Positions 11,101 through 61,414 are shown, counted from the first letter of the stretch. The stretch: DNA of 64,000 bases from Leptodactylus fallax (GCA_947044405.1 CAMRHE010000457.1:732001-796000); one strand, 5' to 3'. The notes: a model not told the origin generated them from the sequence alone. Program-made: numbers and translations.

Positions 11101-13377
11101 TGTAATGGTTTAGTCTTCTTATTAGATGCATTCCAAATCAGAATACATTTGTGTTTTTCCAGATTCCTCGTCTTCTTCACCCTTCAATGTTACACAGCCA
11201 GAAACCATCACAGATCATAGAGGAGAGTCGGTGACAATAAACTGCTCATACAGCCATAATAAGAAGAATGATGTCCTGGGGGTTAATATTTACTGGAGAG
11301 TGGGCAGTATAACTGGACCTTATGTCTACCACCCCTACAAAGAAATGGTTCATCCCAGTTATAAAGGAAGGACGGGAATAAAAAGACCAGCAGATCTCCA
11401 TATACGGGGGCTGCAGATGTCAGACGACTCCACATATTACTGCTTTGTGATGCTCAAACTATGTACAGAAAATAACAATAACCAAAAACCCATTCAGTAT
11501 GGAAAAGGGACACGACTGATTGTCAGAGGTAAAATAAGAAGCAGTTTAACTTTCTAAACCAAAGTGCATTATAATGGAACATAAAATGATTTGGGGTCAG
11601 ATACTGTATCTCACAAAAGAGTAAGGGAATCAAGAGATGTCCTATGAAGTTGTTCAAAATTTGGACATATGCATTAGATTTTTTTGGGGTTGGAATTACC
11701 GGTATTTACCACGTTGGCCAATGATTGACTATCTTGGTTTGCAGCTGACCAATGGCACACTACTGTATAGACAACCTAATCAAGAATGGTTGTGCTGGAT
11801 AGGCTGGCATTTGGTGGCAAATCGTAGGCTATAGTCACATGACCGAGATTTCACTGTGAATTTTGTGTGTTTGCCAGATTTACTGGCCTGAACGCTATGC
11901 AGAGACATGGACTCCGAGCATTATAGTTATCCATAGTCAGTCATGTGAATGCAGCCTTATTCAGATGAAAGGACATTTGCAAACACTTCTGTAACAAATC
12001 TTAAATATCACCCTTGGGGCACAGTATGTTTATTTTGTGGCAGATTTGTTTGCAACTAAAACTACATTTCATACTTTTGGGTAAGGTTGTTTCCATGTGC
12101 ATGGATTTTTGGTAAAATAGATCTATAAAATAGATCTATGCAACATTTGCTGAAATTGCTGAAACATCTATTTAACCTTCTATTTTCTTTCAATACCTTA
12201 AATGATCATTGTCATTTCAACAAACATATTCTCATATGATGGCCAATCACAGTATCAAAATTCTATCATCTTGGGGATTCTGTGCACCAGAATAGACGGT
12301 ACGGGTCATTAACCTGAAGTTTCTATTCAGTCACAGGAGAAGACCCCACATCATTTTTTCTAATTATTTTTTTTTTTTAAATGACATAGGGTTTCCCCAT
12401 TTTTCATAGTCAGCCAGATACAGGAAGCAGCAACAGTGGCTTTACTAGGGTGAAAAAAAAACATGTTTTTTGGCCCTGATAATATTAGCCTTCAGCAGCC
12501 CCAGTATACAACCTTTACTTCAGATGGCCAAACACTGGTTGTTGTCCAACTCTTCCCAGTACCCCTGGTGGCTTTGGGTACTAAAAAAACCTAGTACCTT
12601 GCAAACCAGAAAATCAAATACAGAATCAAAAAGCAAAGGTTATCAGCATGAAAAATATACTCACTTAAATCTGTCTTCTGTTTTCTTTCTTCTTTTGCGA
12701 CTGCATAGAAACTTCAGGCCAATGACATGTACTTTCTGTTTTGGTGTAAGGGATCTCCGGGATCTCCCAAGATGTACCACAACTATTAATGTGCCAGAAA
12801 ATGAAACTAGTGCAGAGATTTTTAAAGATACATGGGAGTCCCTCCATTGGCTGTATGATCAGGGTTACTAGTGGTCATTCAGTATAGTATGCAAAGCCAG
12901 TCAGTGACGGTTGCCTACTATATCTGGGAGAAGTGGGGGCAGGAGTTGCCAACAACTCATAGGAATTTACAACAAGTGCAGTCTAGCAATTCATTTGAAT
13001 TGTTGGGCACTCCCAACTGCACTAGTAAAGCAATGCTCCTGTTATATTTAGCACAGCTGCATCTTTATAGATATGGCAAAATTGCCAGGCTATGCATAAA
13101 TCTCCAGAAATCAAATGATTAGACCACTCAGAGGAGAAAAATAATATAATAAAAGCTACAGACAGATCTTTTAATTTCATATTTTAGCAAGTTGACAAAT
13201 ATGATTTAATGAATGTCTACTTTTTTTTTTTTTTTTTTTTTTACAGATCGTGGTCAGGCAGAGTCACATCTACATCCATCCACAGTCATTTTTGCCTTTT
13301 ACATCGGTTGTAAATTCTTCATCGCACTTGTGCTTTTCACATTGACTTTATTCTATTATAAAAAATATATGATATAA
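1986..13377 (+). CDS. Gene A: activating-type paired Ig-like receptor, three V domains, TM lysine (5 exons)
   Basis: Predicted join of 1986-2022, 4324-4713, 5409-5747, 11163-11528 and 13247-13377: 1263 nt, 420 codons plus TAA. All introns are GT-AG and phase 1, as is usual for V-domain receptors. Order: signal peptide (1-13), V1 (about 14-142), V2 (143-255), V3 (256-377), stalk, TM (about 391-413) with Lys400, tail KKYMI. A lysine within the TM and a very short tail are known features of receptors that signal through ITAM adaptors such as DAP12 or FcR-gamma; partner choice here is inference. V1 and V2 end in an FCC doublet, and V3 has a J-like strand GKGTRLIV. It is the mirror-image partner of gene B. 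Alternatives: an NKp30/XMIV-like or PILR/Siglec-like receptor. The family call is strong; the exact name is unknown. Confidence 0.82.
2137..2330. repeat. Part of a 'cccggttcacat' MITE in gene A intron 1
   Basis: Begins AGGCCCGGTTCACATCTG with 'cgttcgggg' runs and 'gagagaaaagtcctgcatgcaa', which recurs inside the 2720-2947 element. One end only is visible. Confidence 0.4.
2590..3366. repeat. Dispersed repeat with a nested MITE, related to 20086-20668
   Basis: Starts AAAGGGAATGTGTCACCGG and ends near 'ctttcctttt'. The middle (2945-3300) aligns with 20250-20600: 'cctcatttaca', 'caggattacaata(a/g)aag', 'atggctatgactatgctgtaaag', 'aaaatggc(g/t)gcccc'. Such 'TTAAAGGG' repeats are common non-autonomous DNA elements in frogs. 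Confidence 0.55.
2720..2947. mobile_element. Nested MITE with 'ctaggtgcacacct' ends
   Basis: Left end GCTAGGTGCACACCT and right end AGGTGTGAACCTAGC are inverted repeats, about 225 bp apart. It interrupts the surrounding 2590-3366 repeat, whose 20.1-kb relative lacks it. Confidence 0.55.
3590..4085. repeat. Copy of the 'agatgagcgaa / attatactctggggtct' repeat family
   Basis: Contains 'gccgagcttgttt', 'agagtataatagtgattcatgggtgacaaacc' and ends 'aattcactcatatctac'. Similar copies lie at about 14563-15000, 31129-31565 and 60640-61020. Overlapping short frames on both strands here are not conserved. Confidence 0.45.
4324..4713 (+). CDS. Gene A exon 2: V1 Ig domain
   Basis: An acceptor TTACAG precedes the exon and a donor GCAG/GTAAAA follows; 390 nt, phase 1 to 1. 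The domain has the B-strand Cys (ITISC), the Trp of strand C (VTWGE), the F-strand Cys in FCC, and extra cysteines near the N terminus (YYC) and in the C-C' region (GPYC), so a second disulfide is likely. An N-glycosylation site NQT lies before strand E. The pattern 'YTYPEFLRGKS..VTW' resembles the V domains of PILR and Siglecs. The same-length exon in gene B is at 49189-49578. Confidence 0.88.
5035..5345. repeat. Degenerate copy of the same dispersed family
   Basis: Shares 'aagtgtaataataattaatgggtggtgaacccca' and 'cactgaggcccaatcaaaggtc' with the 14.6, 31.2 and 60.7-kb copies. Lies in gene A intron 2. Confidence 0.4.
5409..5747 (+). CDS. Gene A exon 3: V2 Ig domain
   Basis: 339 nt between TTATAG and ACAG/GTAAAG, phase 1 to 1. 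The canonical Cys pair is in IIPC and YFCC, with Trp in VTWY, an additional Cys in SKVC, and N-glycosylation at NST. The E-strand motif FPEDVSLHV and the end strand STELTIT are typical of a V-set fold. The gene B counterpart is 47573-47914 (342 nt), with the same FPEDVSL core and one extra codon. Confidence 0.87.
5750..6189. other. Gene A intron 3, unassigned part
   Basis: No conserved reading frame and no repeat that I recognise. The 89-codon frame on the minus strand has no family features. Confidence 0.35.
6190..6446. mobile_element. MITE with about 45-bp inverted ends
   Basis: ACCTACTGTATTACTCCAGC near 6191 is matched in inverse by the sequence ending near 6445 ('gctggagtaatccagtagat'). 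No coding content. Confidence 0.55.
6455..6660. repeat. Degenerate minisatellite, about 36-bp unit
   Basis: Five or six imperfect units of the type 'tatacctTGTGGGGGCCtaTAAAgGGgacaa'. It explains the overlapping minus-strand frames rich in P, Y and T. Confidence 0.5.
6827..7017. mobile_element. hAT-type MITE with 8-bp target duplication
   Basis: 191 bp with ends CAGTGATTCCCAAAGTGG and TTTGGGAACCTCTG. CCCTAGAT flanks it at 6819-6826 and 7018-7025, the 8-bp duplication expected for hAT. The 64-codon frame inside is incidental. Confidence 0.75.
7026..7864. other. Gene A intron 3, unassigned
   Basis: AT-rich non-coding sequence. Two short frames of 64 and 76 codons show no family features. Nothing else seen. 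Confidence 0.35.
7865..8490. repeat. Degenerate pyrimidine-rich tandem repeat with (TG)n(TA)n
   Basis: Recurring 'ttctg(c/t)catgtttt(c/t)atctctgttaccatg..gacatgtatgtccttctg' blocks of uneven length, with a TG/TA microsatellite at about 8090-8160. The 160-codon frame is an effect of the repeat. Confidence 0.4.
9344..10952 (-). mobile_element. Tc1-type transposon, full length, in gene A intron 3
   Basis: 1609 bp with long inverted ends (about 210 bp, outer CAGTGGGTATGGAAAGTATT) flanked by TA at 9342-9343 and 10953-10954. It carries one transposase frame on the minus strand. Inserted between the V2 and V3 exons of gene A. Confidence 0.88.
9593..10573 (-). pseudogene. Tc1 transposase, damaged
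   Basis: 326-codon frame starting MSEQMRIMRSKELPKEL. The N terminus has the paired-type helix-turn-helix (DRIVARHRSGQGYKRISAAL, then KSTVASIILKWKK) and a GRP-type hook (RPGRPAKLS). The three catalytic acids are in [20 protein letters not shown] and [13 protein letters not shown]. Two faults: IMLWGTGRL lacks about seven residues present in the related [13 protein letters not shown] of the 39-kb copy, and after DLKMA the frame shifts and the normal C terminus is lost. It cuts and pastes DNA at TA sites when intact; this copy is probably dead. Confidence 0.82.
11163..11528 (+). CDS. Gene A exon 4: V3 Ig domain with J-like strand
   Basis: 366 nt, phase 1 to 1, acceptor TTCCAG and donor AGAG/GTAAAA. 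It begins with a serine-rich linker, then FNVTQPE. The Cys pair is in TINC and YYC, Trp in IYWRVG, and the D-E region has DLHIRGLQMSDDSTYYC, much like the TCR/Ig V signature. It ends in YGKGTRLIV, a germline-encoded G-x-G-T strand like that of a J segment and of NKp30. There are no recombination signals nearby. N-glycosylation sites: NVT and NCS. The gene B counterpart is at 45146-45508. Confidence 0.88.
11530..13240. other. Gene A intron 4, no gene recognised
   Basis: Contains a stretch at about 12450-12620 with the look of a dispersed repeat ('ggccctgataatattagcc..cagcagccccagtataca') and a long T tract before exon 5. The 133-codon frame at 12470 has no recognisable domain. Confidence 0.35.
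13247..13377 (+). CDS. Gene A exon 5: stalk, TM with lysine, short tail, stop
   Basis: A long T tract and TTACAG precede the exon. Phase 1 reading gives DRGQAESHLHPST, then VIFAFYIGCKFFIALVLF and on to KKYMI and TAA at 13375-13377. The hydrophobic stretch of about 23 residues holds one lysine (Lys400), typical of adaptor-binding activating receptors. No tyrosine signalling motif follows. It is too short for an ordinary ORF scan but closes the frame of the whole gene exactly. Confidence 0.78.
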
Positions 13378-14560
13378 ATCTTGGACACGTTGAGCATAAT
13401 ACAGATGTGTCCTCCTTTATGCAACCTCTTGGCTGTAAACGTCCAGCGTTGTGTATCACAAGTTAAGAAGCTTTCTAAAAACAATATGATTTTGTGATAA
13501 GTTATTGGAGGAACAACATAATTTATAGTTTAGACAAAAGGATTATGCACCCAAAAGCTTACAATCTATGAGAAAATAGGGAAGACACAAGGTAAAAGTT
13601 ATTATTCTGTGGAATGGTCCAGCCATCTTTTATAGTAAATAGTGTAGTACACTTAAAGTTGCAGGAAACAGTTACCAGTCAGTGCTCAAGGTGAAATGGG
13701 TGTGGGGGATACTGTTAATGAAGTATAGGCCTCACTACAGACCTGAAGAAAAAAGATTTGCTTTTAGTGCATGCTTAAAATGGTGGATGTTAGAAAATAT
13801 TCTGATTGTCCTGGGTAGCGCAATCCATGAAACTGGTTCAGCACAAGAAAAATATTGGAAGGTTCAATTTTTTTTAGAGGAGGTTAGTTTTTGGCATAAT
13901 GTATGGCATGGGTAGAGATAAGGGTGGAGTTGTAGGGCAGTGTAGCAATGTGGAGAACTTTGGAGTGAAATTAAAAAGTTAATTGGTTTAGAAGTTAATG
14001 GGTAGTCAGTGCTAAGTTTGGGACAGGGTAGACTGTTTAGAAAAGAAAAAAATGAGTCTGGCATTCGGGATATAGTTTCCACCAAATGCAGGTGAAATTT
14101 TCCAATGTTGCTGATCACATTTCTGCTGTCACCCATAGCAAACAATGTAATAAAATTATTAAAAAATAATAACTGAGCTGAAAGCAGAATTTTGGCTCTT
14201 TGTCTATGGGCTCAGGTCATCTCTTCTCCCACTTTCCAAGGTTCCCAGTATAGACATGTCTTAACAAGAGCACGAGATCAAAGGCTATGTGGGCATTCTA
14301 GAAGCAACCTATGCCAGTTTTTAGGTGTTGTTTTAGCAAGTTCTGAAAATATGGAAATGGTGATTACAAAAGCAAATTTAAAATATGAATTAACAATCGT
14401 TGCAGTCATGTGACCATTTTCAGTGGGTTGGACTAAAATAGACCTCCCTTTTTTTTTAAATTGTTGTAAAAAATGGATAATCTGCATCATGTTACTGAGC
14501 AGAAGAAACAAAGAGATATATAGTTTTGTGTAATAGGTTTGTCTATAACTTATAGTTACA
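13378..14560. other. Gene A 3' flank
   Basis: No AATAAA close to the stop codon; a candidate lies at about 14146. 'aaaagcttacaatctatgag' near 13554 matches the SINE tail at 15320. No other gene seen. Confidence 0.35.
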
Positions 14561-14562
14561 GA

Positions 14563-15005
14563 TGGGTGAACCTTGTGAAATTTGTTTATTGAATATTCAT
14601 GAGGTTTGCCCCTGATTTTGTTTTGAACCAAACTTTATCAGTCACTTCTTCTGGGCTTCCACTGTGGGGCTCTCCTGACTGCAAGCAGTATGATGTTGGT
14701 ACACCCCACGCGACTATTGAGCCCTAATCATGGGACTCCAGTGGTCTTCCAGCCGGAAGAGACTGGATAAGGTGAAAAGATGACTGTGATGGAACACAAA
14801 ATGCTGCAAAGACGCCCGGGAGAGGTGAGGAAAGGTGAGAATGACTGTTTTTCATTACTTTTTTACACCTCCTCTGGTCCTATGGTTATTATACTCTGGG
14901 GTCTGAAGAGACCTCAGAGTGTAATAATGATTGGTGGGTGTTGAATTCCAAAAATCTTGGGTTTGGACCCAAGAGTTTTCTGGAAAATTTGTAATGAACA
15001 TGGCT
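14563..15005. repeat. Copy of the 'agatgagcgaa' dispersed family, within the segmental duplication
   Basis: Aligns with 60640-61000: 'ccactgtggggctctcctgactgcaa', 'gacatcag/gatgactgtgatggaacacaa', 'ggtgaga/gatgactgtttttcatta', 'acctcagagtgtaataatgattggtggg'. Confidence 0.55.
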
Positions 15006-15139
15006 TTTTGAGTTTTATAGAGAAGAGCTGCTGTGTTGAATTGTCCACTGTTATTTTTTATTGTGCAGACTTCCCAGTTCCAAAAATAATTTCTTTTGTC
15101 TACCAAAAGTAGTGACTGGTCCTCCACTGTTCACAAAGG

Positions 15140-15185
<46 letters not shown>

Positions 15186-15350
15186 ATTTTATTTATATAG
15201 CACCAACATATTCCGCAGCACTGTACAACTTGTAGGGTTCAAGTACTGACAAAAAAAAGATACATTACAAAGAAATAGTCAATTCACACACTGGGACTGA
15301 GGGCTGTGCTTGCAAGAGCTTACAATCTATGAGGATGCTAAGGATGCTAA
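15140..15350 (-). repeat. (AAT)n plus 3' end of a SINE
   Basis: An ATA/AAT run at 15141-15184, then 'tttatttatatagcaccaac' and 'attccgcagcactgtacaac', the inverse of the tail seen in the plus-strand SINE at 46960-47200, and 'gagcttacaatctatgaggat'. Absent from the duplicate at 61 kb, so inserted after the duplication. The NNNN-rich frame is an effect of the run. Confidence 0.55.
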
Positions 15351-15460
15351 GCCATGAAGACTGCCCATTTGACAAGTATCAAGTCTAAATTGCTGGGCAA
15401 TGGAGAACCACCCACTTGTTAGAATAGTTCATAGAGTGCCAATAAACATTAATTTCACAC

Positions 15461-15576
15461 TTACACGGTTGGCTTACTGCATCCGACATTCACTTTGAAT
15501 AGGAAGTAACACAGAACAGAAATTATGAAACCAACGTTTACTAATGTGTCAGACATTTGTTTGGCAATCGTTACAT
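15461..15576 (-). CDS. Orphan terminal TM exon, copy 1
   Basis: After TTTTACAG, phase 1 reading gives DVTIAKQMSD, a hydrophobic run TLVNVGFIISVLCYFLF, then KVNVGCSKPTV and TAA. It is a possible stop-containing TM exon with the same entry phase as the V exons. It lies about 1 kb downstream of the gene B ITIM exon and its polyA signals. It could be an alternative 3' exon giving a receptor form without ITIMs, or the remains of another receptor. A duplicate is at 61314-61414. Confidence 0.4.
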
Positions 15577-15892
15577 CTGTAAAACTAAAAACATGAGAGG
15601 ACAAGAAAGTCTTCTTTAAATTCCAGCTTATACTAGGCTTAGAAGTCCGGTGGTTTTCAGTGCTAGATAGTTGTTTCTGTACGTACATTTACAGAGAGAA
15701 GGCTGTAGGATGGTCCACTGATCAGAGACTTACAATAATAGATGACAAGTTTAGATGGACCTATGTACATAATGATAGGTTCCCTTTAATGCCACCAATG
15801 ACTGGTACTGCTAGGATTCAGTGATACACTACTTATTCGTGTAAAGAAGGCATCTAGTCATGTGCAGAGAGATTCAGAGTACCTATTCATCT

Positions 15893-16323
15893 CTAAAGGG
15901 GTTCTCCAGGAATTACAGGAAACACAGTTGTGAGTATAAAAACAAAAAAGTCATACTTACCTCAACCCAGAGCTCAATTGTGCACTGGTTCCCTTTTCCT
16001 CCCATGCTAGAACTTGACACTTTGGAAGAAGACAGGCTGATATGATCGCTGAGGACAATCAATGGTCACTGCTGAAAAACTAGTGAAGCATCTGAATGAT
16101 GTTATCAGTCCCTCACCAGCAACTGCTGAGGCCAGTGATTGGTCCATGTGGTCATGTGAACCTTTCCACTTCCAGCCCAGTGAGTACTGGCACATGTGGG
16201 AAAGGGGATCGGGATTGTACAACAGAGTGCTGGAGATAGGTTAGTGTGATTTTTTGTTTGTTTGTCTTATACCCACTGCACCCCATCCCTGAGTTTCCTG
16301 TGATTCCTGGAGAACCCCTTTAA
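15893..16323. mobile_element. MITE with 'aaaggggttctccagg' ends
   Basis: Left AAAGGGGTTCTCCAGGAATT and right 'gattcctggagaacccctttaa' are inverted repeats of about 25 bp. The same element is at 61640-62072 in the duplicate, so it predates the duplication. No coding content. Confidence 0.65.
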
Positions 16324-16455
16324 TATTATAGAGACAATGTTTTACTTTGTAAGATAGAAACTGATAGAAAATATATGAAGACTGGGAAAAGTAATAATAG
16401 TCATCAGATTATGCATTGTACAGATTACAGAAGTCAGGAATAAAAATCTTATTGA

Positions 16456-16499
16456 TTTATTAACCTTTCATTGTACAACAAACTTTATTCTGCACTATA
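16456..16499 (-). promoter_or_regulatory. Gene B polyadenylation signals
   Basis: AATAAA on the minus strand at 16499-16494 and again at 16461-16456, 87 and 125 nt after the stop codon of the ITIM exon. Both are conserved in the gene C copy. Confidence 0.6.
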
Positions 16500-16585
16500 T
16501 GAATCCCCTTCTGTAACAAAATGTAAGATCCTAAATATAATCCGGTGACCTAAATATATTATCTATGGCAGCAGCACATTACTTC

Positions 16586-57629
<41,044 letters not shown>

Positions 57630-57765
57630 TGTAGATGGTGGACGACGGTCAGGACCACATATGGGAACGTTCTTCAGAAATCTGCAGGACGATTCTTCTA
57701 TGTACTTCTCTATGTCATCTTTTGGTATTTTAAGCAAGAAAACCGACTAGAAGAGGAAGTCACAT
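57630..57765 (-). promoter_or_regulatory. Gene B proximal promoter with PU.1/ETS-type site
   Basis: Mirror copy of the gene A promoter. The plus strand at 57751-57761 reads AAGAGGAAGTC, 122 bp from the ATG, nearly the same distance as in gene A. The conserved position supports function. A nearly intact Tc1 element begins about 640 bp further upstream. Confidence 0.5.
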
Positions 57766-58402
57766 GTAAAGGTTGAGGAGGTTTCTCTGTTCCTCTTACA
57801 AGTACTGAAAGAGAATAAAGCTTCATATTCCTAGATAGAAAACTTAGAAATAAATTGTCATAGTTTACAATTTGTTAGGAGGTGTTCACACTACCATCGG
57901 AATTCCATTATAAGAGGGTCCACTGAAAATAAAAAGACAGACTCCTATAATAACAGACAATAAGCGGATGCCAAAGTGTCTGTTTTTTAATGGATTTGTT
58001 AAACAGAGAGATATAAAATATATGAAAATGGGCACAAAATCATGAGTTAATGTCCATTTTTATTCGTTATACTTCGGTCCGTTCTTTTTGTTTGTTGTTG
58101 CCATAACAACATATTCATGACAGAGATTATATAAAAGCAGGAAGAAAGGAGTCAATTTAGTCTGGAGCCAATGTAGGAGAGGAGAGTATCGCTGCTGTGT
58201 CCCAGTTCCAATATTGATTTGTCCAGAGATTTTAAGGACTCTGCCATGGGATGGAGGCTATACAGTACACTAGAAATTTTGGATTGTAAAACCAAAGCCA
58301 TTTCCTGGAACAGATGGACCTCCTATGCCGTTTGTAGTTGGTGATGAGGCCTTCCGGGTGTGGAAAAACATTATTCACCTTTGCCTCTGCTTGTCTTGTG
58401 TA
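57766..58402. other. Gene B upstream region
   Basis: Non-coding sequence between the conserved proximal promoter and the Tc1 element. No further motif that I would defend. Confidence 0.35.
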
Positions 58403-59954
58403 CAGTCATGGCCAAAAGTTTTGAGAATGACACAAATATTATATTTTCACATGATCTGCTGCCCTCTGGTTTTTATGTGTGTTTGTCAGATGTTTTTATC
58501 ACATACAGAAATATAATTGCATTCATATTATGAGTAACAGAAGCTTATATTGACAGTTAGAATGAGTTAATGCAGCAAGTCAATATTTGCAGTGTTGACC
58601 CTTCTTCTTCAGGACCTCTGCAATTCTCCCTGGCATGCTCTCAATCAACTTCTGGACCAAATCCTGACTGATAGCAGTCCATTCTTGCAGAATCAATGCT
58701 TTAATTTTGTCTGAATTTGTTGGTTTTTGTTTGTCCACCCGTCTCTTGATGATTGACCACAAGTTCTCAATGGGATTAAGATCTGGGGAGTTTCCAAAAT
58801 CTCTGTTTTGTTCCCTGAGCCATTTAGTTATCACCTTTGCTTTATGGCAAGGTGCTCCATCATGCTGGAAAAGGCATTGTTGAGTGCCAAACTGCTCTTG
58901 GACGGTTGGGAGAAGTTGCTCTTGGAGGACATTCTGGTACCATTCTTTATTCATGGCTGTGTTTTTAGGCAAGACTGTGAGAGAGCTGATTCCCTTGGCT
59001 GAGAAGCAACCCCACACATGAATGGTTTCAGGATGCTTTACAGTTGGCATGAGACAAGACTGGTGGTAGCGCTCACCTCTTCTTCTCCGAATAAGCTGTT
59101 TTCCAGATGTTCCAAACAATCGAAAAGGGGATTCATCAGAGAAAATGACTTTACCCCAGTCCTCAGCAGTCCACTCCCTGTACCTTTTGCAGAATATCAG
59201 TCTGTCCCTGATGTTTTTTCTGGAGAGAAGTGGCTTCTTTGCTGCCCTCCTTGAGACCAGGCCTTTCTCCAAGAGTCTCCGCCTCACAGTGCGTGCAGAT
59301 GCACTCACACCTGCCTGCTGCCATTCCTCAGCAAGCTCTGCACTGCTGGTAGCCCAATCCCTCAGCTGAAACACTTTTAAGAGATGGTCCTGCCGCTTGC
59401 TGGTCTTTCTTGGGCGCCCTGGAGCCTTTTTGGCACCAATGGAACCTCTCTCCTTGAAGTTCTTGATGATGCGATAGATTGTTGACTGAGGTGCAATCTT
59501 TCTAGCTGCAATACTCTTCCCAGTTAGGCCATTTTTGTGCAGTGCAATGATGACTGCACGTGTTTCTTTAGAGATAACCATGGTTAACAGAAGAGAAACA
59601 ATGATGGCAAGCACCAGCCTCCTTTTAAAGTGTCCAGTGGTGTCATTCTTACTTAATCATGACAGATTGATCTCCAGCCCTGTCCTCATCAACACCCACA
59701 CCTGTGTTAATGGAGCAATCACTGAAACGATGTTAGGTGGTCCTTTTAAGGCAGGGCTGCAATGATGTTGAAATGTGTTTTGGGGGATAAAGTTCATTTT
59801 CTAGGCAAATATTGACTTTGCAAGTAATTGCTGTTAAGCTGATCACTCTTTATAACATTCTGGAGTATATACAAATTGCCATTAGAAAAACTGAAGCAGT
59901 AGACTTTGTAAAAATTAATATTTGTATCATTCTCAAAACTTTTGGCCATGACTG
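58403..59954 (-). mobile_element. Tc1-type transposon, nearly intact
   Basis: 1552 bp, ends CAGTCATGGCCAAAAGTTTT and inverse, TA at 58401-58402 and 59955-59956. It is 15 bp shorter than its sister at 52548-54114, fully explained by losses near 58797. Confidence 0.9.
58580..59581 (-). CDS. Tc1-type transposase, open frame
   Basis: 333 codons from ATG at 59581, chosen over the GTG 11 codons upstream because of its ACCATGG context. N-terminal helix-turn-helix domains (about 1-60: KETRAVIIALHKNGLTGKSI, QSTIYRIIKNFKE), GRPRKTSK hook, a second DNA-binding part, then the DDE domain: [41 protein letters not shown] terminus KKKGQHCKY. It would cut and rejoin the element at TA sites. One flaw: REQN-RDF-GNSPDLNP, where the sister has REQN-IEILGPWP-GNSPDLNP; a net 15-nt loss in two steps changes a few residues ahead of the last acid. 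Activity is uncertain. Confidence 0.85.
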   Translation of the reverse strand: MVISKETRAVIIALHKNGLTGKSIAARKIAPQSTIYRIIKNFKERGSIGAKKAPGRPRKTSKRQDHLLKVFQLRDWATSSAELAEEWQQAGVSASARTVRRRLLEKGLVSRRAAKKPLLSRKNIRDRLIFCKRYREWTAEDWGKVIFSDESPFRLFGTSGKQLIRRRRGERYHQSCLMPTVKHPETIHVWGCFSAKGISSLTVLPKNTAMNKEWYQNVLQEQLLPTVQEQFGTQQCLFQHDGAPCHKAKVITKWLREQNRDFGNSPDLNPIENLWSIIKRRVDKQKPTNSDKIKALILQEWTAISQDLVQKLIESMPGRIAEVLKKKGQHCKY

Positions 59955-59956
59955 TA

Positions 59957-60640
59957 CATGGTTTTTTAACCCCTTCCCGACAGAGGCATTTTTTGATTTT
60001 TGTTTTGACTCCCTGCCTTCCAAAGCCCATAACTTATTATTTTTCTGTTCACAGAGCCATATGAGGGCTTAATGTCTGCTGCAAAAATTGTTCTTCATAA
60101 TGGTGCCATTTAATATTCCATACAGTGTACTGGGAAACTAGAAAAAAATTCAGAATGGGGAGGAATTGGAGAAAAAGTGCATTTGTGCGATTTTCATATG
60201 GGCTTAATTTTATTGGCGCTCACTGTAAACCAGAAAGACATGTCATCTGTATTATATGGGTCGGTGTGATTCAGGGGATACCACAGTTATTCAGTTTTAA
60301 TTACTTCTTAACCGCTTAAAAAATCCAAAACTTTGTAAAAAAACATTTTTTTCTTATAGTCGTCATAATCTGACACTCGTAACTTGTTTTTATATTTATG
60401 TGTACAGGGACGCATAGGGCGTCTGTTTTTGTGGGGCCAGGTATACTTTTTAGTTATACTATTTTGGAGAATATCTATTACTTTGATCACTTTTTATTCA
60501 AATTTTTATCAAAGACGAAAAAGCAAAAAAAATGGCAGTTCGGCTCTTACGATTTTTTTTTCCCACTATAGCGTTCACCGTACAGGAAATTTTTTTATAA
60601 GTTTGGAGACTGGGTGATTTTGGACACAGGGATACCTAAT
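59957..60640. other. No gene recognised
   Basis: Repeat-like sequence ('aaccccttcccgacagagg', 'gggcttaatgtctgctgcaaaa', 'tgacactcgtaacttg') typical of a common dispersed family; short frames on both strands have no motifs. Confidence 0.4.
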
Positions 60641-61313
60641 GGGCTCCCATTGTGGGGCTCTCCTGACTGCAATCATCATGATGTCGGCACACCCCATGAA
60701 ACTACTGAGGCCCAGTCATGGATCTCCAACAGTTTTCCAGTCAGAAGAAAATGGATGCGTCGCAAAGATGACTGTGATGGAACACAAGATACTGCAAAGA
60801 AGCACAGGAGAGGTGAGGGAAGGTGAGTATGACTGTTTTTCATTAATTTTTCCCACCTTCTCTTGGCCTCCATTTACTATACTCTGGTGTCTGAAAAGAC
60901 CTCAGAGGGTAATAATGATTGGTGGATTTCGAACTCCAGAAATCTTGGGTTTGAACTCAAGATTTTTTTTGGAAAATTTGTAGTGTCTAGTTTCAAGCCA
61001 ATTGGCTCATCTCTATTTCTAATCTTTTGACTTATAGAAGGCCTGTCATAGCCTTTGACTTTTTTTGCTGTGATGAATTGTCCACTGTTATTGTTTATTG
61101 TGTAGGCTTCCCAGCTCCAAGGATAATTTATTTTGTCTACCAAAAGTAGTGACTGGTCCTCCACTGTCCAAAAGGGATACTAAGCCATGAAAACTGCCCA
61201 TTTATAAAGTATCAAGTCTAAATTGCTGGACAATGGGGGGACCACCCACTTGTCAGTACAGCTCATATTCATAGAGTGCTGATAAACATTCATTTTACAC
61301 TTACATGGTTGGC

Positions 61314-61414
61314 TTACTGCATCGACCATTTACTGAATAGGAAGTAACACAGAACAGAAATTAGGAAACCAACGTTTGCTACTGTGCCAGACATTTGTCT
61401 GACAAGTGTTATAT
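61314..61414 (-). CDS. Orphan terminal TM exon, copy 2
   Basis: Same acceptor as the 15.5-kb copy. It reads DITLVRQMSG, then TVANVGFLISVLCYFLF, then SKWSMQ and TAA. Small deletions shift the tail frame and move the stop forward, but the hydrophobic segment is kept. The tail differs completely, so selection, if any, acts on the TM part only. Confidence 0.35.

Noticed and set aside
12470..12871. A 133-codon frame in gene A intron 4 as an extra exon
   Set aside because: No Ig, TM or signalling features, stops in flanking frame, and the gene A exons already join without it.
14855..15127. Matching frames at 14855-15127 and 60877-61164 (MEDQSLLLVDK.NY) as a receptor exon; another frame there reads TTFGRQ.K like a J segment
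   Set aside because: Both lie downstream of stop-containing exons, in a dispersed repeat within the duplication; the J-like frame lacks the second Gly and has no recombination signal. Similarity is explained by the duplication.
15061..15249. Asparagine-run protein
   Set aside because: Translation of an (AAT)n microsatellite next to a SINE tail.
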